Assembly (NCBI RefSeq): GCF_000027165.1
Contig: NC_013853.1
Span: forward strand, 682,001-746,000
Reading direction: 5' to 3'
From: Streptococcus mitis B6
GTDB taxonomy: Bacteria > Bacillota > Bacilli > Lactobacillales > Streptococcaceae
Length of the DNA stretch: 64,000 nucleotides
Part shown: positions 8,376 to 17,059 of the stretch, one piece after another
How the letters are laid out: each line of letters opens with the position of its first letter
Position numbering within the stretch: position 1 is the first letter of the stretch
The notes under the pieces: model-generated
Told to the model about the DNA's origin: nothing
The model's input: only the letters and a program-made list of their open reading frames with translations
Database searches by the model: none
Position numbers and translations under genes: made by a program

Positions 8376-9107
8376 ATGGATAAGAACGTGCAGGAACCAG
8401 TGAAATTATTTCAATACAATACCCTTGGAGCCTTGATGGCTGGCCTTTATGGTGGGACCATGACTGTGGGAGAATTACTTAAGCATGGTGACCTTGGTTT
8501 GGGAACCTTGGATTCCATTGATGGAGAATTGATTGTTTTGGATGGTAAGGCTTATCAGGCCAAAGGGTCAGGAAATCAGCCAGAGATTGTGGAGGTGTCG
8601 CCAGATGCCCTTATTCCTTACGCAGCAGTAGTACCTCATCAGGCAGAAGTCATTTTCCGCCAGCGCTTTGAGATGACAGACAAGGAATTGGAAGAACGGA
8701 TTGAGTCTTATTATGATGGGGAAAATCTTTTCCGCTCGATCAAGATTCGTGGGGAATTTTCTCATATGCATGTGCGCATGATTCCTAAGTCGACACCAGA
8801 GACCAAGTTTGCTGATGTCGCAACCCATCAACCGGAATATCGTCGAGACAATGTATCAGGAAGCATCGTTGGTTTCTGGACGCCTGAGATTTTCCATGGA
8901 GTCAGTGTGGCAGGCTACCATCTGCACTTCATATCAGATGATTTGACTTTCGGTGGTCATGTCATGGACTTTGTCATCAAGGAAGGCATTATTGAGGTGG
9001 GAGCTGTTGACCAGTTGGACCAACGTTTCCCAGTCCAAGACCGTCAATACTTGTTTGCTAAGTTCAATGTTGACGAGATGAAAAAAGATATTGAAAAGGC
9101 AGAATAG
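8376..9107 (+). CDS. budA: Alpha-acetolactate decarboxylase
   Basis: 243 residues, the usual size. It converts alpha-acetolactate to acetoin with a zinc ion. The histidine cluster expected for zinc is visible as His182, His184 and His195 in YHLHFISDDLTFGGH. The N-terminal half starts with LFQYNTLGALMAGLYGG, typical of the family. Cytoplasmic. The ribosome-binding site (AAGAAAG) is weak. It is followed 9 bp later by the YhfC-type gene, so the two are probably cotranscribed. Acetoin formation drains pyruvate into a neutral product and also competes with valine/leucine synthesis. Confidence 0.93.
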   Translation: MDKNVQEPVKLFQYNTLGALMAGLYGGTMTVGELLKHGDLGLGTLDSIDGELIVLDGKAYQAKGSGNQPEIVEVSPDALIPYAAVVPHQAEVIFRQRFEMTDKELEERIESYYDGENLFRSIKIRGEFSHMHVRMIPKSTPETKFADVATHQPEYRRDNVSGSIVGFWTPEIFHGVSVAGYHLHFISDDLTFGGHVMDFVIKEGIIEVGAVDQLDQRFPVQDRQYLFAKFNVDEMKKDIEKAE

Positions 9108-9116
9108 GAGAAGAAA

Positions 9117-9869
9117 ATGACTATTCATATCATTATTACCATGGTGCTGTTGCTGACTTTCTTGATAGGAAGCATTTGGTATGCCAAAAAGAAACACCAG
9201 ATTAATCTAGCTGTCTTGGGCTTGGGGGCTGTTGCTTTCTTTGTCTCTTCACAGATTTTAGAAAAACTGGTGCATATCTTGGTTTTACATCCTCAAAAAG
9301 ACGGTAGTATTGCCCTCATGCAAGACCATCCGCTTGTCTATATCATCTATGGCCTAGCCATGGCAGCATTTTTTGAGGAAACTGCTCGTCTTATTTTCTT
9401 CAAATGGTTGGAGAAAAAGAGAAGTTTGGAAAAGGCAGATGCATTGGCCTATGGATTGGGGCATGGTGGCTTGGAGTTGATTTTCCTAGGTCTTACTAGT
9501 TTGATTAATCTCTACATCGTTCTCTCAGCAGTTCAAACGCAAAATCCACAGGTTATGCAATTGCTGTCTGAAAATATGTTGAAAACTATTCAGTCGCTAT
9601 CAGTCTGGCAGATTTATTTGCTTGGTTTTGAGAGAATCTTGGCCCTAGGTTTCCAATTACTCTTGACTGTTTGGGTTTACCAAGCTGTTCGCCAGAAGAA
9701 ATGGATTTATCTCCTAGCAGCCTATGGCCTACATGCCTTCTTTGACCTGGTACCATCTCTAGCTCAAGTAGGATGGATTACAAGTCCAGTCTTGGTTGAA
9801 GTTGTCCTAGCACTGGAACTTGTTCTGCTTGCCTATGGAACCAAGGCTATCTTTTGCAAAAAATCATAA
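9117..9869 (+). CDS. YhfC-family putative intramembrane metalloprotease
   Basis: 250 residues with about seven hydrophobic segments. Conserved polar residues of the YhfC family are embedded in them: Glu87-Glu88 with Arg91 (FFEETARLIFF) and GHGGLE at 115-120, plus a later YGLHAFFD segment near 201. The family is related to CAAX-protease-like (ABI) membrane proteins. The substrate is unknown. Encoded 9 bp after the decarboxylase gene and followed by a terminator. Activity is not demonstrated by sequence. Confidence 0.75.
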   Translation: MTIHIIITMVLLLTFLIGSIWYAKKKHQINLAVLGLGAVAFFVSSQILEKLVHILVLHPQKDGSIALMQDHPLVYIIYGLAMAAFFEETARLIFFKWLEKKRSLEKADALAYGLGHGGLELIFLGLTSLINLYIVLSAVQTQNPQVMQLLSENMLKTIQSLSVWQIYLLGFERILALGFQLLLTVWVYQAVRQKKWIYLLAAYGLHAFFDLVPSLAQVGWITSPVLVEVVLALELVLLAYGTKAIFCKKS

Positions 9870-9870
9870 G

Positions 9871-9896
9871 AAAAGGGGGCAACCTCTTTTTTTGTT
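9871..9896 (+). terminator. Short terminator after the YhfC-type gene
   Basis: AAAAGGGG and CCTCTTTT pair around GCAA-like bases and run into TTTTTTT. Confidence 0.6.
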
Positions 9897-9943
9897 TAAA
9901 ATAAGCTCAAGATTTTTTTAGGGTCGTCAAATGGTCTTAAAAA

Positions 9944-9952
9944 TGGTATAAT
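9944..9952 (+). promoter_or_regulatory. Extended -10 promoter for murB
   Basis: TGGTATAAT, an extended -10 with a perfect hexamer. The -35 region (TCGTCA, 9924-9929) is poor. Confidence 0.65.
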
Positions 9953-9981
9953 GGAATGAATTTTGTAAAAGGAAGAGTGTC

Positions 9982-10887
9982 ATGTCAGTAAAAGAAAAAA
10001 TGCTTGAAATCTTAGAAGGGATTGATATCCGTTTTAAGGAACCCTTGCATAGCTATAGTTATACAAAAGTAGGTGGAGAGGCCGATTATTTGGTCTTTCC
10101 ACGAAATCGTTTTGAGTTGGCTCGCGTTGTTAAATTTGCCAATCAAGAAAATATTCCTTGGATGGTCCTTGGGAATGCTAGCAACATCATTGTCCGTGAT
10201 GGTGGGATTCGTGGATTTGTCATCTTGTGTGACAAGCTCAATAATGTTTCCGTTGATGGCTATACCATTGAAGCAGAAGCTGGTGCTAACTTGATTGAAA
10301 CGACACGCATTGCCCTTCGTCATAGTTTGACTGGCTTTGAGTTTGCTTGTGGCATTCCAGGGAGCGTCGGTGGAGCTGTTTTCATGAATGCAGGTGCCTA
10401 TGGTGGTGAGATCGCCCACATCTTGCAGTCTTGTAAGGTCTTGACCAAGGATGGAGAAATCGAGACCCTGTCTGCCAAAGATTTGGCTTTTGGTTACCGC
10501 CATTCAGCCATTCAAGAGTCTGGTGCAGTTGTCTTGTCAGCTAAATTTGCCCTAGCCCCAGGAACCCATCAGGTTATCAAGCAGGAAATGGACCGCTTGA
10601 CGCACCTACGTGAACTCAAGCAACCTTTAGAATATCCATCTTGTGGTTCGGTCTTTAAGCGTCCAGTAGGTCATTTTGCAGGTCAATTAATTTCAGAAGC
10701 TGGCTTGAAAGGCTATCGTATCGGTGGCGTAGAAGTGTCAGAAAAGCACGCAGGATTTATGATCAATGTTGCTGACGGAACGGCCAAAGACTACGAAGAC
10801 TTGATTGAGTCTGTGATCGAAAAAGTCAAGGAACACTCTGGCGTTACTCTTGAGAGAGAAGTCCGTATTTTAGGTGAAAGCAAGTAG
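9982..10887 (+). CDS. murB: UDP-N-acetylenolpyruvoylglucosamine reductase
   Basis: 301 residues. It reduces the enolpyruvyl group to make UDP-MurNAc in peptidoglycan synthesis, using FAD and NADPH. The FAD-binding stretch [15 protein letters not shown] (near 60-75) and [20 protein letters not shown] (near 127-146) are present. The catalytic serine region is [10 protein letters not shown], followed by GLKGYRIGG...[12 protein letters not shown] start with a GGAAG ribosome-binding site. Followed without a visible terminator by a structured leader and potA, so the gene is probably cotranscribed with the polyamine transporter. Confidence 0.95.
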   Translation: MSVKEKMLEILEGIDIRFKEPLHSYSYTKVGGEADYLVFPRNRFELARVVKFANQENIPWMVLGNASNIIVRDGGIRGFVILCDKLNNVSVDGYTIEAEAGANLIETTRIALRHSLTGFEFACGIPGSVGGAVFMNAGAYGGEIAHILQSCKVLTKDGEIETLSAKDLAFGYRHSAIQESGAVVLSAKFALAPGTHQVIKQEMDRLTHLRELKQPLEYPSCGSVFKRPVGHFAGQLISEAGLKGYRIGGVEVSEKHAGFMINVADGTAKDYEDLIESVIEKVKEHSGVTLEREVRILGESK

Positions 10888-11045
10888 GAAGCTGTATTTG
10901 AAAGCTGCTGCTATGTCATGGAAAGGGGGTGAAAGCCTATCGTTAGTGCAGAAGAATGTAGGCAGTTTAATCTCCTACACGAGGTAGTGGCGGCCTGACA
11001 GAGCCCTGATCTGTTAATCTATGAAAAAGAAGGAATAAATGACAA
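10888..11045 (+). promoter_or_regulatory. Unassigned structured intergenic RNA between murB and potA
   Basis: 158 bases without a coding frame but with several short pairings: GCCTAT with GTAGGC (around 10937-10974), CTAC with GTAG (10975-10988), and TGACAG with CTGTTA (10996-11017). No T-run terminator was seen. The composition (GGAAAGGGGGTGAAAGCC) is richer in G than other intergenic DNA here. It could be a leader RNA or processed small RNA acting on potABCD. I do not recognise it as a known riboswitch. Confidence 0.3.
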
Positions 11046-12203
11046 TTGAAAAAACCAATTATTGAATTCAAAAACGTCTCTAAAGTTTTTGAAGACAGCA
11101 ACACCAAGGTTCTCAAAGACATCAACTTTGAGTTGGAAGAAGGGAAATTCTATACCCTTCTAGGCGTATCTGGTTCAGGGAAATCAACTATCCTAAACAT
11201 CATTGCAGGTTTGCTAGATGCGACGACTGGAGATATTTTGCTGGACGGTGTTCGTATCAACGACATCCCAACCAACAAGCGAGACGTCCATACCGTTTTC
11301 CAATCTTATGCCTTGTTTCCACATATGAATGTGTTTGAAAATGTTGCTTTTCCACTTCGCTTGCGTAAAATTGACAAGAAAGAAATCGAGCAACGCGTAG
11401 CGGAAGTTCTCAAGATGGTTCAGTTGGAAGGTTACGAAAAACGTTCCATTCGTAAACTATCTGGAGGACAACGTCAGCGTGTGGCTATTGCCCGTGCCAT
11501 CATCAACCAACCTCGTGTGGTTTTGTTGGACGAGCCTCTGTCAGCGCTTGACTTAAAATTACGAACAGATATGCAGTACGAACTGCGTGAACTGCAACAA
11601 CGATTGGGCATTACCTTTGTTTTTGTTACTCACGATCAGGAAGAAGCCTTGGCTATGAGTGACTGGATTTTTGTCATGAATGATGGCGAGATTGTCCAGT
11701 CTGGAACACCTGTGGACATCTACGATGAGCCGATTAACCATTTTGTTGCCACCTTTATCGGTGAGTCAAATATCTTGCCAGGTACCATGATTGAGGACTA
11801 CTTGGTTGAGTTTAACGGCAAACGCTTTGAAGCGGTCGATGGTGGGATGAAGCCGAATGAACCTGTTGAGGTCGTGATTCGTCCAGAGGACTTGCGGATT
11901 ACCCTTCCTGAAGAAGGCAAGCTCCAAGTTAAGGTCGATACCCAGCTCTTCCGTGGGGTGCACTATGAAATTATCGCCTATGACGAACTTGGAAATGAAT
12001 GGATGATCCACTCAACTCGTAAGGCCATCGTGGGTGAGGAAATCGGTCTGGACTTTGAACCAGAAGACATCCACATCATGCGTCTCAACGAAACCGAAGA
12101 AGAGTTCGATGCTCGTATCGAAGAATATGTGGAAATTGAAGAGCAAGAAGCAGGTCTAATCAATGCAATCGAGGAGGAAAGAGATGAAGAAAACAAGCTC
12201 TAA
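11046..12203 (+). CDS. potA: Spermidine/putrescine ABC transporter ATPase PotA
   Basis: 385 residues. TTG is taken as the start because the protein then begins [10 protein letters not shown] as in known PotA. An AAGGAA site lies 10 bases upstream, and the nearby ATG at 11039 is in another frame and opens only an eight-codon ORF. Walker [10 protein letters not shown] at 40-48 (Ala is more usual at position 2), signature LSGGQRQR, Walker B VVLLDEP and His in VTHDQEEA are intact. A C-terminal regulatory domain follows from about residue 240. Its end overlaps potB. Confidence 0.94.
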   Translation: MKKPIIEFKNVSKVFEDSNTKVLKDINFELEEGKFYTLLGVSGSGKSTILNIIAGLLDATTGDILLDGVRINDIPTNKRDVHTVFQSYALFPHMNVFENVAFPLRLRKIDKKEIEQRVAEVLKMVQLEGYEKRSIRKLSGGQRQRVAIARAIINQPRVVLLDEPLSALDLKLRTDMQYELRELQQRLGITFVFVTHDQEEALAMSDWIFVMNDGEIVQSGTPVDIYDEPINHFVATFIGESNILPGTMIEDYLVEFNGKRFEAVDGGMKPNEPVEVVIRPEDLRITLPEEGKLQVKVDTQLFRGVHYEIIAYDELGNEWMIHSTRKAIVGEEIGLDFEPEDIHIMRLNETEEEFDARIEEYVEIEEQEAGLINAIEEERDEENKL

Positions 12204-12990
12204 ACTCTTTGTAGTGCCTTATATGCTCTGGATTGCCCTCTTTGTCCTCGCCCCCTTGGTCTTGATTTTCGGTCAATCCTTTTTCAACATCGAAGGCCAG
12301 TTCAGTTTAGAAAACTATAAATCCTACTTTGCGTCACAAAACTTGACCTATCTTAAAATGAGCTTCAACTCTGTACTCTATGCAGGGATTGTGACCTTTG
12401 TGACCCTGCTAATCAGCTATCCGACGGCCCTCTTCTTAACCCGTCTTAAGCACCGTCAACTCTGGCTCATGCTGATTATTCTGCCAACCTGGATCAACCT
12501 TCTTCTTAAGGCTTATGCCTTTATCGGGATTTTTGGTCAAAATGGCTCTATTAACCAATTTTTGGAATTCATCGGAATTGGTTCACAACAGTTACTCTTT
12601 ACCGATTTCTCCTTTATCTTTGTCGCAAGCTACATCGAGCTTCCCTTTATGATTTTGCCGATTTTCAATGTCTTGGACGATATGGATAACAATCTCATCA
12701 ATGCCAGCTATGACCTAGGTGCGACCAAGTGGGAGACCTTCCGTCATGTCATCTTCCCTCTGTCTATGAACGGAGTGAGAAGTGGGGTCCAATCTGTCTT
12801 TATCCCAAGTTTGAGTCTCTTCATGCTGACCCGTTTGATTGGTGGAAACCGAGTTATCACACTAGGTACAGCCATTGAGCAGAACTTCCTGACCAATGAC
12901 AACTACGGTATGGGTTCTACCATCGGTGTGATTCTTATCCTGACCATGTTCATCACCATGTGGGTGACCAAGGAAAGGAGAGAGCGATGA
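12184..12990 (+). CDS. potB: Spermidine/putrescine ABC transporter permease PotB
   Basis: 268 residues, about six membrane segments, starting at MKKTSSKLF. This ATG has a GAGGAGG ribosome-binding site inside the potA end; the earlier in-frame ATG (12163) has none. The EAA loop ([17 protein letters not shown]) near residue 180 docks PotA. It overlaps potA by 20 bp and potC by 4 bp (ATGA). Confidence 0.93.
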   Translation: MKKTSSKLFVVPYMLWIALFVLAPLVLIFGQSFFNIEGQFSLENYKSYFASQNLTYLKMSFNSVLYAGIVTFVTLLISYPTALFLTRLKHRQLWLMLIILPTWINLLLKAYAFIGIFGQNGSINQFLEFIGIGSQQLLFTDFSFIFVASYIELPFMILPIFNVLDDMDNNLINASYDLGATKWETFRHVIFPLSMNGVRSGVQSVFIPSLSLFMLTRLIGGNRVITLGTAIEQNFLTNDNYGMGSTIGVILILTMFITMWVTKERRER

Positions 12991-13760
12991 AAAAATTTGC
13001 CAACCTTTATCTGGGACTGGTCTTTCTTGTCCTCTACCTGCCTATTTTTTACTTGATTGGCTATGCCTTTAATGCAGGCAACGACATGAATAGCTTTACA
13101 GGCTTTAGCTTGAGCCATTTTAAAACCATGTTTAGCGATGGTCGTCTCATGTTGATTGTGACCCAGACCTTTTTCTTGGCCTTTCTGTCAGCCTTGATTG
13201 CGACCATTATCGGGACTTTTGGTGCTATTTACATCTACCAGTCTCGTAAGAAATACCAAGAAGCCTTTCTATCACTCAATAATATCCTCATGGTTGCGCC
13301 TGATGTTATGATTGGTGCCAGCTTCTTGATTCTCTTTACCCAACTCAAGTTTTCACTTGGCTTTTTGACTGTTCTTTCTAGTCACGTGGCCTTCTCCATT
13401 CCTATCGTGGTCTTGATGGTCTTGCCACGTCTAAAGGAAATGAATGGGGATATGATTCATGCGGCCTATGATTTGGGAGCCAGTCAATTTCAGATGTTCA
13501 AGGAAATCATGCTTCCTTACCTGACACCGTCTATCATTGCAGGTTATTTCATGGCCTTTACCTATTCGCTGGATGACTTTGCCGTGACCTTCTTTGTAAC
13601 GGGAAATGGCTTTTCAACCCTGTCGGTCGAGATTTACTCTCGTGCTCGCAAGGGAATTTCGCTAGAAATCAATGCCCTGTCTGCCCTTGTCTTTCTCTTT
13701 AGTATTATCCTAGTAGTTGGATATTACTTTATCTCACGTGAGAAGGAGGAGCAAGCATGA
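12987..13760 (+). CDS. potC: Spermidine/putrescine ABC transporter permease PotC
   Basis: 257 residues, about six membrane segments. The start MKKFANLY is chosen because AAAGGAGAG lies just upstream and the ATGA overlap with potB is typical of coupled genes. The EAA loop (HAAYDLGASQFQMFKEI) is near residue 165. It forms the channel with PotB. Overlaps potD by 4 bp. Confidence 0.93.
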   Translation: MKKFANLYLGLVFLVLYLPIFYLIGYAFNAGNDMNSFTGFSLSHFKTMFSDGRLMLIVTQTFFLAFLSALIATIIGTFGAIYIYQSRKKYQEAFLSLNNILMVAPDVMIGASFLILFTQLKFSLGFLTVLSSHVAFSIPIVVLMVLPRLKEMNGDMIHAAYDLGASQFQMFKEIMLPYLTPSIIAGYFMAFTYSLDDFAVTFFVTGNGFSTLSVEIYSRARKGISLEINALSALVFLFSIILVVGYYFISREKEEQA

Positions 13761-14827
13761 AAAAACTCTATTCATTTTTAGCAGGAATTGTAGCGATTAT
13801 CCTGGTCTTGTGGGGAATTGCGACTCATCTAGATAGTAAAATCAATAGCCGAGATAGTCAAAAACTGGTTATCTACAACTGGGGTGACTATATCGATCCA
13901 GAACTCTTGGAGCAATTCACAGAAGAAACAGGCATCCAAGTCCAGTATGAGACCTTTGATTCCAACGAAGCCATGTATACTAAGATTAAGCAGGGTGGAA
14001 CGACCTACGACATTGCCATTCCTAGTGAATACATGATCAACAAGATGAAGGATGAAGACCTCTTGGTTCCGCTTGACTATTCAAAAATTGAAGGTCTTGA
14101 AAATATCGGACCAGAGTTCCTCAACCAGTCCTTTGACCCAGGAAATAAATTCTCCATCCCTTACTTCTGGGGAACCTTGGGAATTGTCTACAATGAAACC
14201 ATGGTAGAGGAAGCGCCTGAGCATTGGGATGACCTCTGGAAGCCAGAGTATAAGAACTCTATCATGCTTTTTGATGGGGCGCGTGAGGTACTGGGACTAG
14301 GACTCAATTCGCTAGGTTACAGCCTCAACTCCAAGGATAGCCAGCAGTTGGAAGAGACAGTGGACAAGCTCTACAAGTTGACTCCAAATATCAAGGCTAT
14401 TGTGGCGGATGAGATGAAGGGCTACATGATTCAGAACAACGCTGCTATCGGAGTGACCTTCTCTGGTGAAGCCAGCCAAATGCTAGAAAAAAATGAAAAT
14501 CTACGCTATGTGGTACCAACTGAGGCCAGCAACCTTTGGTTTGACAATATGGTTATACCAAAAACAGTCAAAAACCAAGATGCAGCCTATGCCTTTATTA
14601 ACTTTATGTTGAAACCTGAAAATGCTCTCAAAAATGCAGAGTATGTCGGCTATTCAACACCAAACCTACCAGCTAAGGAATTACTCCCAGAGGAGAAAAA
14701 AGAAGACAAAGCCTTCTATCCTGATGCTGAAACCATGAAACACCTAGAAGTTTATGAGAAATTTGACCATAAATGGACAGGAAAATATAGCGACCTCTTC
14801 CTACAGTTTAAAATGTATCGGAAGTAG
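13757..14827 (+). CDS. potD: Spermidine/putrescine-binding protein PotD
   Basis: 356 residues. The N-terminal hydrophobic segment (about 5-24) has no lipobox cysteine, so it acts as a signal peptide or membrane anchor rather than a lipoprotein signal. The mature part is a family 1 type periplasmic-binding fold, with LVIYNWGDYIDPELL near residue 36 and a polyamine pocket rich in acidic and aromatic residues (YFWGTLGIVYN, NLWFDNMVIP). It delivers polyamines to PotABC. Last gene of the operon, followed by a strong terminator. Confidence 0.95.
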   Translation: MKKLYSFLAGIVAIILVLWGIATHLDSKINSRDSQKLVIYNWGDYIDPELLEQFTEETGIQVQYETFDSNEAMYTKIKQGGTTYDIAIPSEYMINKMKDEDLLVPLDYSKIEGLENIGPEFLNQSFDPGNKFSIPYFWGTLGIVYNETMVEEAPEHWDDLWKPEYKNSIMLFDGAREVLGLGLNSLGYSLNSKDSQQLEETVDKLYKLTPNIKAIVADEMKGYMIQNNAAIGVTFSGEASQMLEKNENLRYVVPTEASNLWFDNMVIPKTVKNQDAAYAFINFMLKPENALKNAEYVGYSTPNLPAKELLPEEKKEDKAFYPDAETMKHLEVYEKFDHKWTGKYSDLFLQFKMYRK

Positions 14828-14841
14828 GAGTAGAACGTATG

Positions 14842-14872
14842 AAAACGGATCAGTCAAGCTGGTTCGTTTTTT
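14842..14872 (+). terminator. Terminator of the pot operon
   Basis: AAAACGGATCAG pairs with CTGGTTCGTTTT over 12 positions (including G-T pairs) around TCAAG and is followed by TT. Confidence 0.8.
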
Positions 14873-14918
14873 AAAAAATAAAAGGCAATTTTCGTAACGG
14901 TATCTTTTTCTATGATAG

Positions 14919-14947
14919 TTGCTTATTTTCTTTCTCAGTAGTATACT
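14919..14947 (+). promoter_or_regulatory. Candidate promoter of the small broken gene
   Basis: TTGCTT (14919-14924), 17 bp, TATACT (14942-14947), 32 bp before the ATG. Confidence 0.5.
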
Positions 14948-14979
14948 AAGTTTAACCTTACAGAAAGCGGTAACAAATA

Positions 14980-15231
14980 ATGAAAATATCTACTTTTTTC
15001 AAAAAATTTTTTTGGCCAGCCTTTTTGACTGTTCAGCAAACTGTTATACTATTCTCTCTAAAGGATGGTTTGGATCGACAATAACTAACAACTGATTCCA
15101 TACATTTGGTGATAGGGTTCTTTATATTTGTAAATATTTTCGAAGCTATCTTTAACAATTCAAAACTTTGGAATAAAAGTTGGGATAAAAAGAGTGATAG
15201 TAGTAAGAAAAAATATATTCTGAAAAAGTAA
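14980..15231 (+). pseudogene. Small membrane protein gene interrupted by an in-frame stop
   Basis: One frame runs from ATG 14980 to TAA 15229-15231 with a single TAA at 15082-15084. Read through, it gives about 83 residues: a basic, aromatic start (MKISTFFKKFFWPAFLTVQQ), a second hydrophobic segment (IHLVIGFFIFVNIFEAIF) and a lysine-rich tail (KKKYILKK). The continued coding character on both sides of the stop, and the promoter upstream, argue for a recent nonsense mutation. I do not recognise the family. The IS insertion point is 21 bp downstream. The alternative is that only the first 34 residues are a gene. Confidence 0.55.
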
Positions 15232-15239
15232 TCTGAGAT

Positions 15240-15252
15240 GTAGGAAATGGGT
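15240..15252. repeat. 13-bp target-site duplication, left copy
   Basis: GTAGGAAATGGGT, repeated exactly at 16796-16808 on the other side of the IS. Bases outside the two copies differ, so the duplication is 13 bp. Confidence 0.9.
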
Positions 15253-15521
15253 GGTAACTTCTAAAACTAACTTCCAGTTTCCCACAACCTAGCTTTTAGT
15301 ATGAGAAAAATGCGTGAAATCAGTGGAAATCCGTCTTAGACTAACTTCCACTGGTTTTCTTTTTCTTGATATATAAGGGTTCAAAAGCGAAAAGACTCAG
15401 AAAAAAGTGCACGACAAATAGCCCTAAAACAGAGTCGTCTTAGAGTAAATTCCAGTTGCTAGCGTTTAGTGTGAGACTTTTCGATGGTGATAAGATGTGT
15501 AGTTAGAGGGGAAAATTCCCT

Positions 15522-16688
15522 TTATTTCAATAAATCAGGTGATAAGTGTGTGTCTTCTGGTTTGACAAATTGGCAACCCAGAAGAGCAGCGATGTCCTCG
15601 CCAAAGGTGAAGGTGAAGACGTCGTAAGCAGATTTTCCTTGAAACTCTTCTCGTTTCAAGGAATTGACATGGGAAATGACTAGATTGACGTCTTTCTGAG
15701 TCAGCTGGTCAAAGGAAGTGCCCTTGGGAAGAATGGCTCGCAAAACCGTATGGTTCTTCTCAATCCGCCCCTTCTGGTCAGGACGGCTAGGGTCGCAGAA
15801 GTAGAGGTGAGACTTCCCATCAATGTCTCGCTCAAGCTCCTCCACATAGGCGAACTCAGATCCGTTGTCTGTGAGAATGACAGGGAACAGCTGATGGAAC
15901 GCACACCCTCCGTCCATGACTCTTTCTTTCAAAGCTGCGAATTTAGTGGCGACCTCCAGAGCGGTCTTGTTGTTCAAAAGCAGGGCGAAGAGGAAGTTGC
16001 AGAAGGAAACGTTGAAGGTGAGCAGTAGCTTTCCACCAGGTCTGCCGATGACCGTGTCCATTTCCAACCATTTGAAGAAATCATCTGTTTCTCGTAACTC
16101 TTGGAAATCTTGATAGGTCCGCCCAATTTTCAGCTCTTTAGGAATAGCTACTTTTCTGGATTTTCTGCGTTCCTTGAACGTGACCATCCGAGGGAAATCA
16201 ATGGGCTTGGCTGTCAGATAGCCCAGCTTGGCATGCCGATACACCGTAGCTTTCGACACAGGTAGGTTATGTGTCTGAATGATATGGTAGATGCTTTGTT
16301 TCTTCTGGATGCCTTGGGTTAAGACCTTGTCCATCTGATAAAAACTTTCCTTGTTTAGGGGAATTCCCTGTCTGGATTCCCTCAACATAGTCTCGTACTG
16401 CTCCTGTGCCTTTTTCGCGTAGTAAAGATAGCGGTTAAACCCACAATCCGTCCTCTTTTTTGGACAGTTGTTACAGACATAAGGAGCTTTTTTGAGAAGA
16501 GGGCAATCCGTGCAATCAGATTTGACGGATGTTGGATGCATGATGCGATTGCGCTTGATTTCCTTTGAAATCGTTGACGGGTCTTTCCCCATCTTCTCAG
16601 CGATGGAACGGAAAGTCTCCTGTTGGCTGATTCCAGTTTGGATGTCAATACGGTCTTCTAGAGTGAGATGTTTTTGTTTTTTCGTCAT
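15522..16688 (-). CDS. IS30-family transposase
   Basis: 388 residues from the ATG at 16688, chosen because AGGAGG lies six bases upstream; an in-frame extension to 16730 lacks a site. N-terminal helix-turn-helix of the IS30 type (LTLEDRIDIQTG...RSIAEKMGKDPSTISKEIKR) is followed by a CxxC cluster (CTDC, CNNC, C) likely binding zinc. The DDE catalytic triad is visible as Asp211 (MDTVIG), Asp274 (LTDNGSEF) and Glu310 (KGRIEKNH). It differs from the tandem copies at four residues (V122, Q125, N239 and C262 here; I, L, D and Y there). The element appears intact. Confidence 0.93.
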   Translation of the reverse strand: MTKKQKHLTLEDRIDIQTGISQQETFRSIAEKMGKDPSTISKEIKRNRIMHPTSVKSDCTDCPLLKKAPYVCNNCPKKRTDCGFNRYLYYAKKAQEQYETMLRESRQGIPLNKESFYQMDKVLTQGIQKKQSIYHIIQTHNLPVSKATVYRHAKLGYLTAKPIDFPRMVTFKERRKSRKVAIPKELKIGRTYQDFQELRETDDFFKWLEMDTVIGRPGGKLLLTFNVSFCNFLFALLLNNKTALEVATKFAALKERVMDGGCAFHQLFPVILTDNGSEFAYVEELERDIDGKSHLYFCDPSRPDQKGRIEKNHTVLRAILPKGTSFDQLTQKDVNLVISHVNSLKREEFQGKSAYDVFTFTFGEDIAALLGCQFVKPEDTHLSPDLLK

Positions 16689-16708
16689 GAGGTGCCTCCT
16701 CACGAAAA

Positions 16709-16747
16709 GTCTCAGACTTAATTCTAGCATAATTCATCGTCTGAGAC
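16709..16747 (-). promoter_or_regulatory. Transposase promoter inside an inverted repeat
   Basis: GTCTCAGAC and GTCTGAGAC are perfect inverted repeats flanking 21 bases that contain, on the minus strand, an extended -10 (TGCTAGAAT). The arrangement suggests an operator around the promoter, perhaps for the transposase itself. The same structure is in all five copies. Confidence 0.5.
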
Positions 16748-16795
16748 TAACTTCCAGTTTTGGGAGAGAGATGGAAGTTACTTTGAGAAGTTACG

Positions 16796-16808
16796 GTAGG
16801 AAATGGGT
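16796..16808. repeat. 13-bp target-site duplication, right copy
   Basis: GTAGGAAATGGGT, identical to 15240-15252. Confidence 0.9.
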
Positions 16809-16831
16809 TATTAAATGGGTATCATTTCCAG

Positions 16832-16860
16832 TTGACGCAGACTTAAAAAAACGTTATAAT
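16832..16860 (+). promoter_or_regulatory. Promoter of the T-box / alaS operon
   Basis: TTGACG, 17 bp, TATAAT. The IS right end is 36 bp upstream of the -35, with the 13-bp duplication ending 23 bp before it. Confidence 0.85.
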
Positions 16861-16866
16861 AAGAAA

Positions 16867-17040
16867 GTTGAGAATTGATTTTCACTTGTCTTAGTCCAGA
16901 GAAATGGCGGTGCTGCGAGCCATCTAAGCTAGGAAGTCATGCTACTCAATTTAACAATTGCATAAGAATAAGAGAATGACAAGTTCATTGAATGAAGGTG
17001 GTACCGCGGTTTTTCGCCCTTCGTGATATGAGCTTGTCTT
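16867..17040 (+). ncRNA. T-box leader, alanine specific
   Basis: Contains the T-box sequence AAGGTGGTACCGCG (16995-17008), the stem I features AGTCCAGAGA and GGTGCTGCGAGCC, and a terminator in which GACAAGTTCAT (16978-16988) pairs fully with ATGAGCTTGTC (17028-17038) before TTTTGATTTTT. The codon GCT in ATGCTAC on the 3' side of stem I (about 16940) fits an alanine specifier and the downstream alaS gene. Uncharged tRNA-Ala would stabilise the antiterminator and allow expression. Confidence 0.9.
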
Positions 17041-17059
17041 TTGATTTTTGGAGGTGTTG

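Larger units (their letters stand above)
15253..16795 (-). mobile_element. Complete IS30-family insertion sequence, single copy, 1543 bp
   Basis: Ends are imperfect inverted repeats. The left end reads GTAACTTCTAAAACTAACTT and the right end, reversed, GTAACTTCTCAAAGTAACTT; 21 of the first 23 positions agree. A 13-bp direct repeat flanks it. About 270 bp on the left is non-coding and carries a plus-strand hairpin (CAGTGGAA/TTCCACTG, 15321-15353) followed by a T-rich run. The sub-end motif ACTAACTTCCAGTTT or close variants occurs near 15266, 15340, 15443 and 16745. It is inserted 24 bp before the -35 box of the alaS T-box operon. Confidence 0.9.

Noticed and set aside
16492..16878. Plus-strand frames in each IS copy (up to 128 codons)
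   Set aside because: They are antisense to the intact transposase, repeat in every copy and lack ribosome-binding sites.
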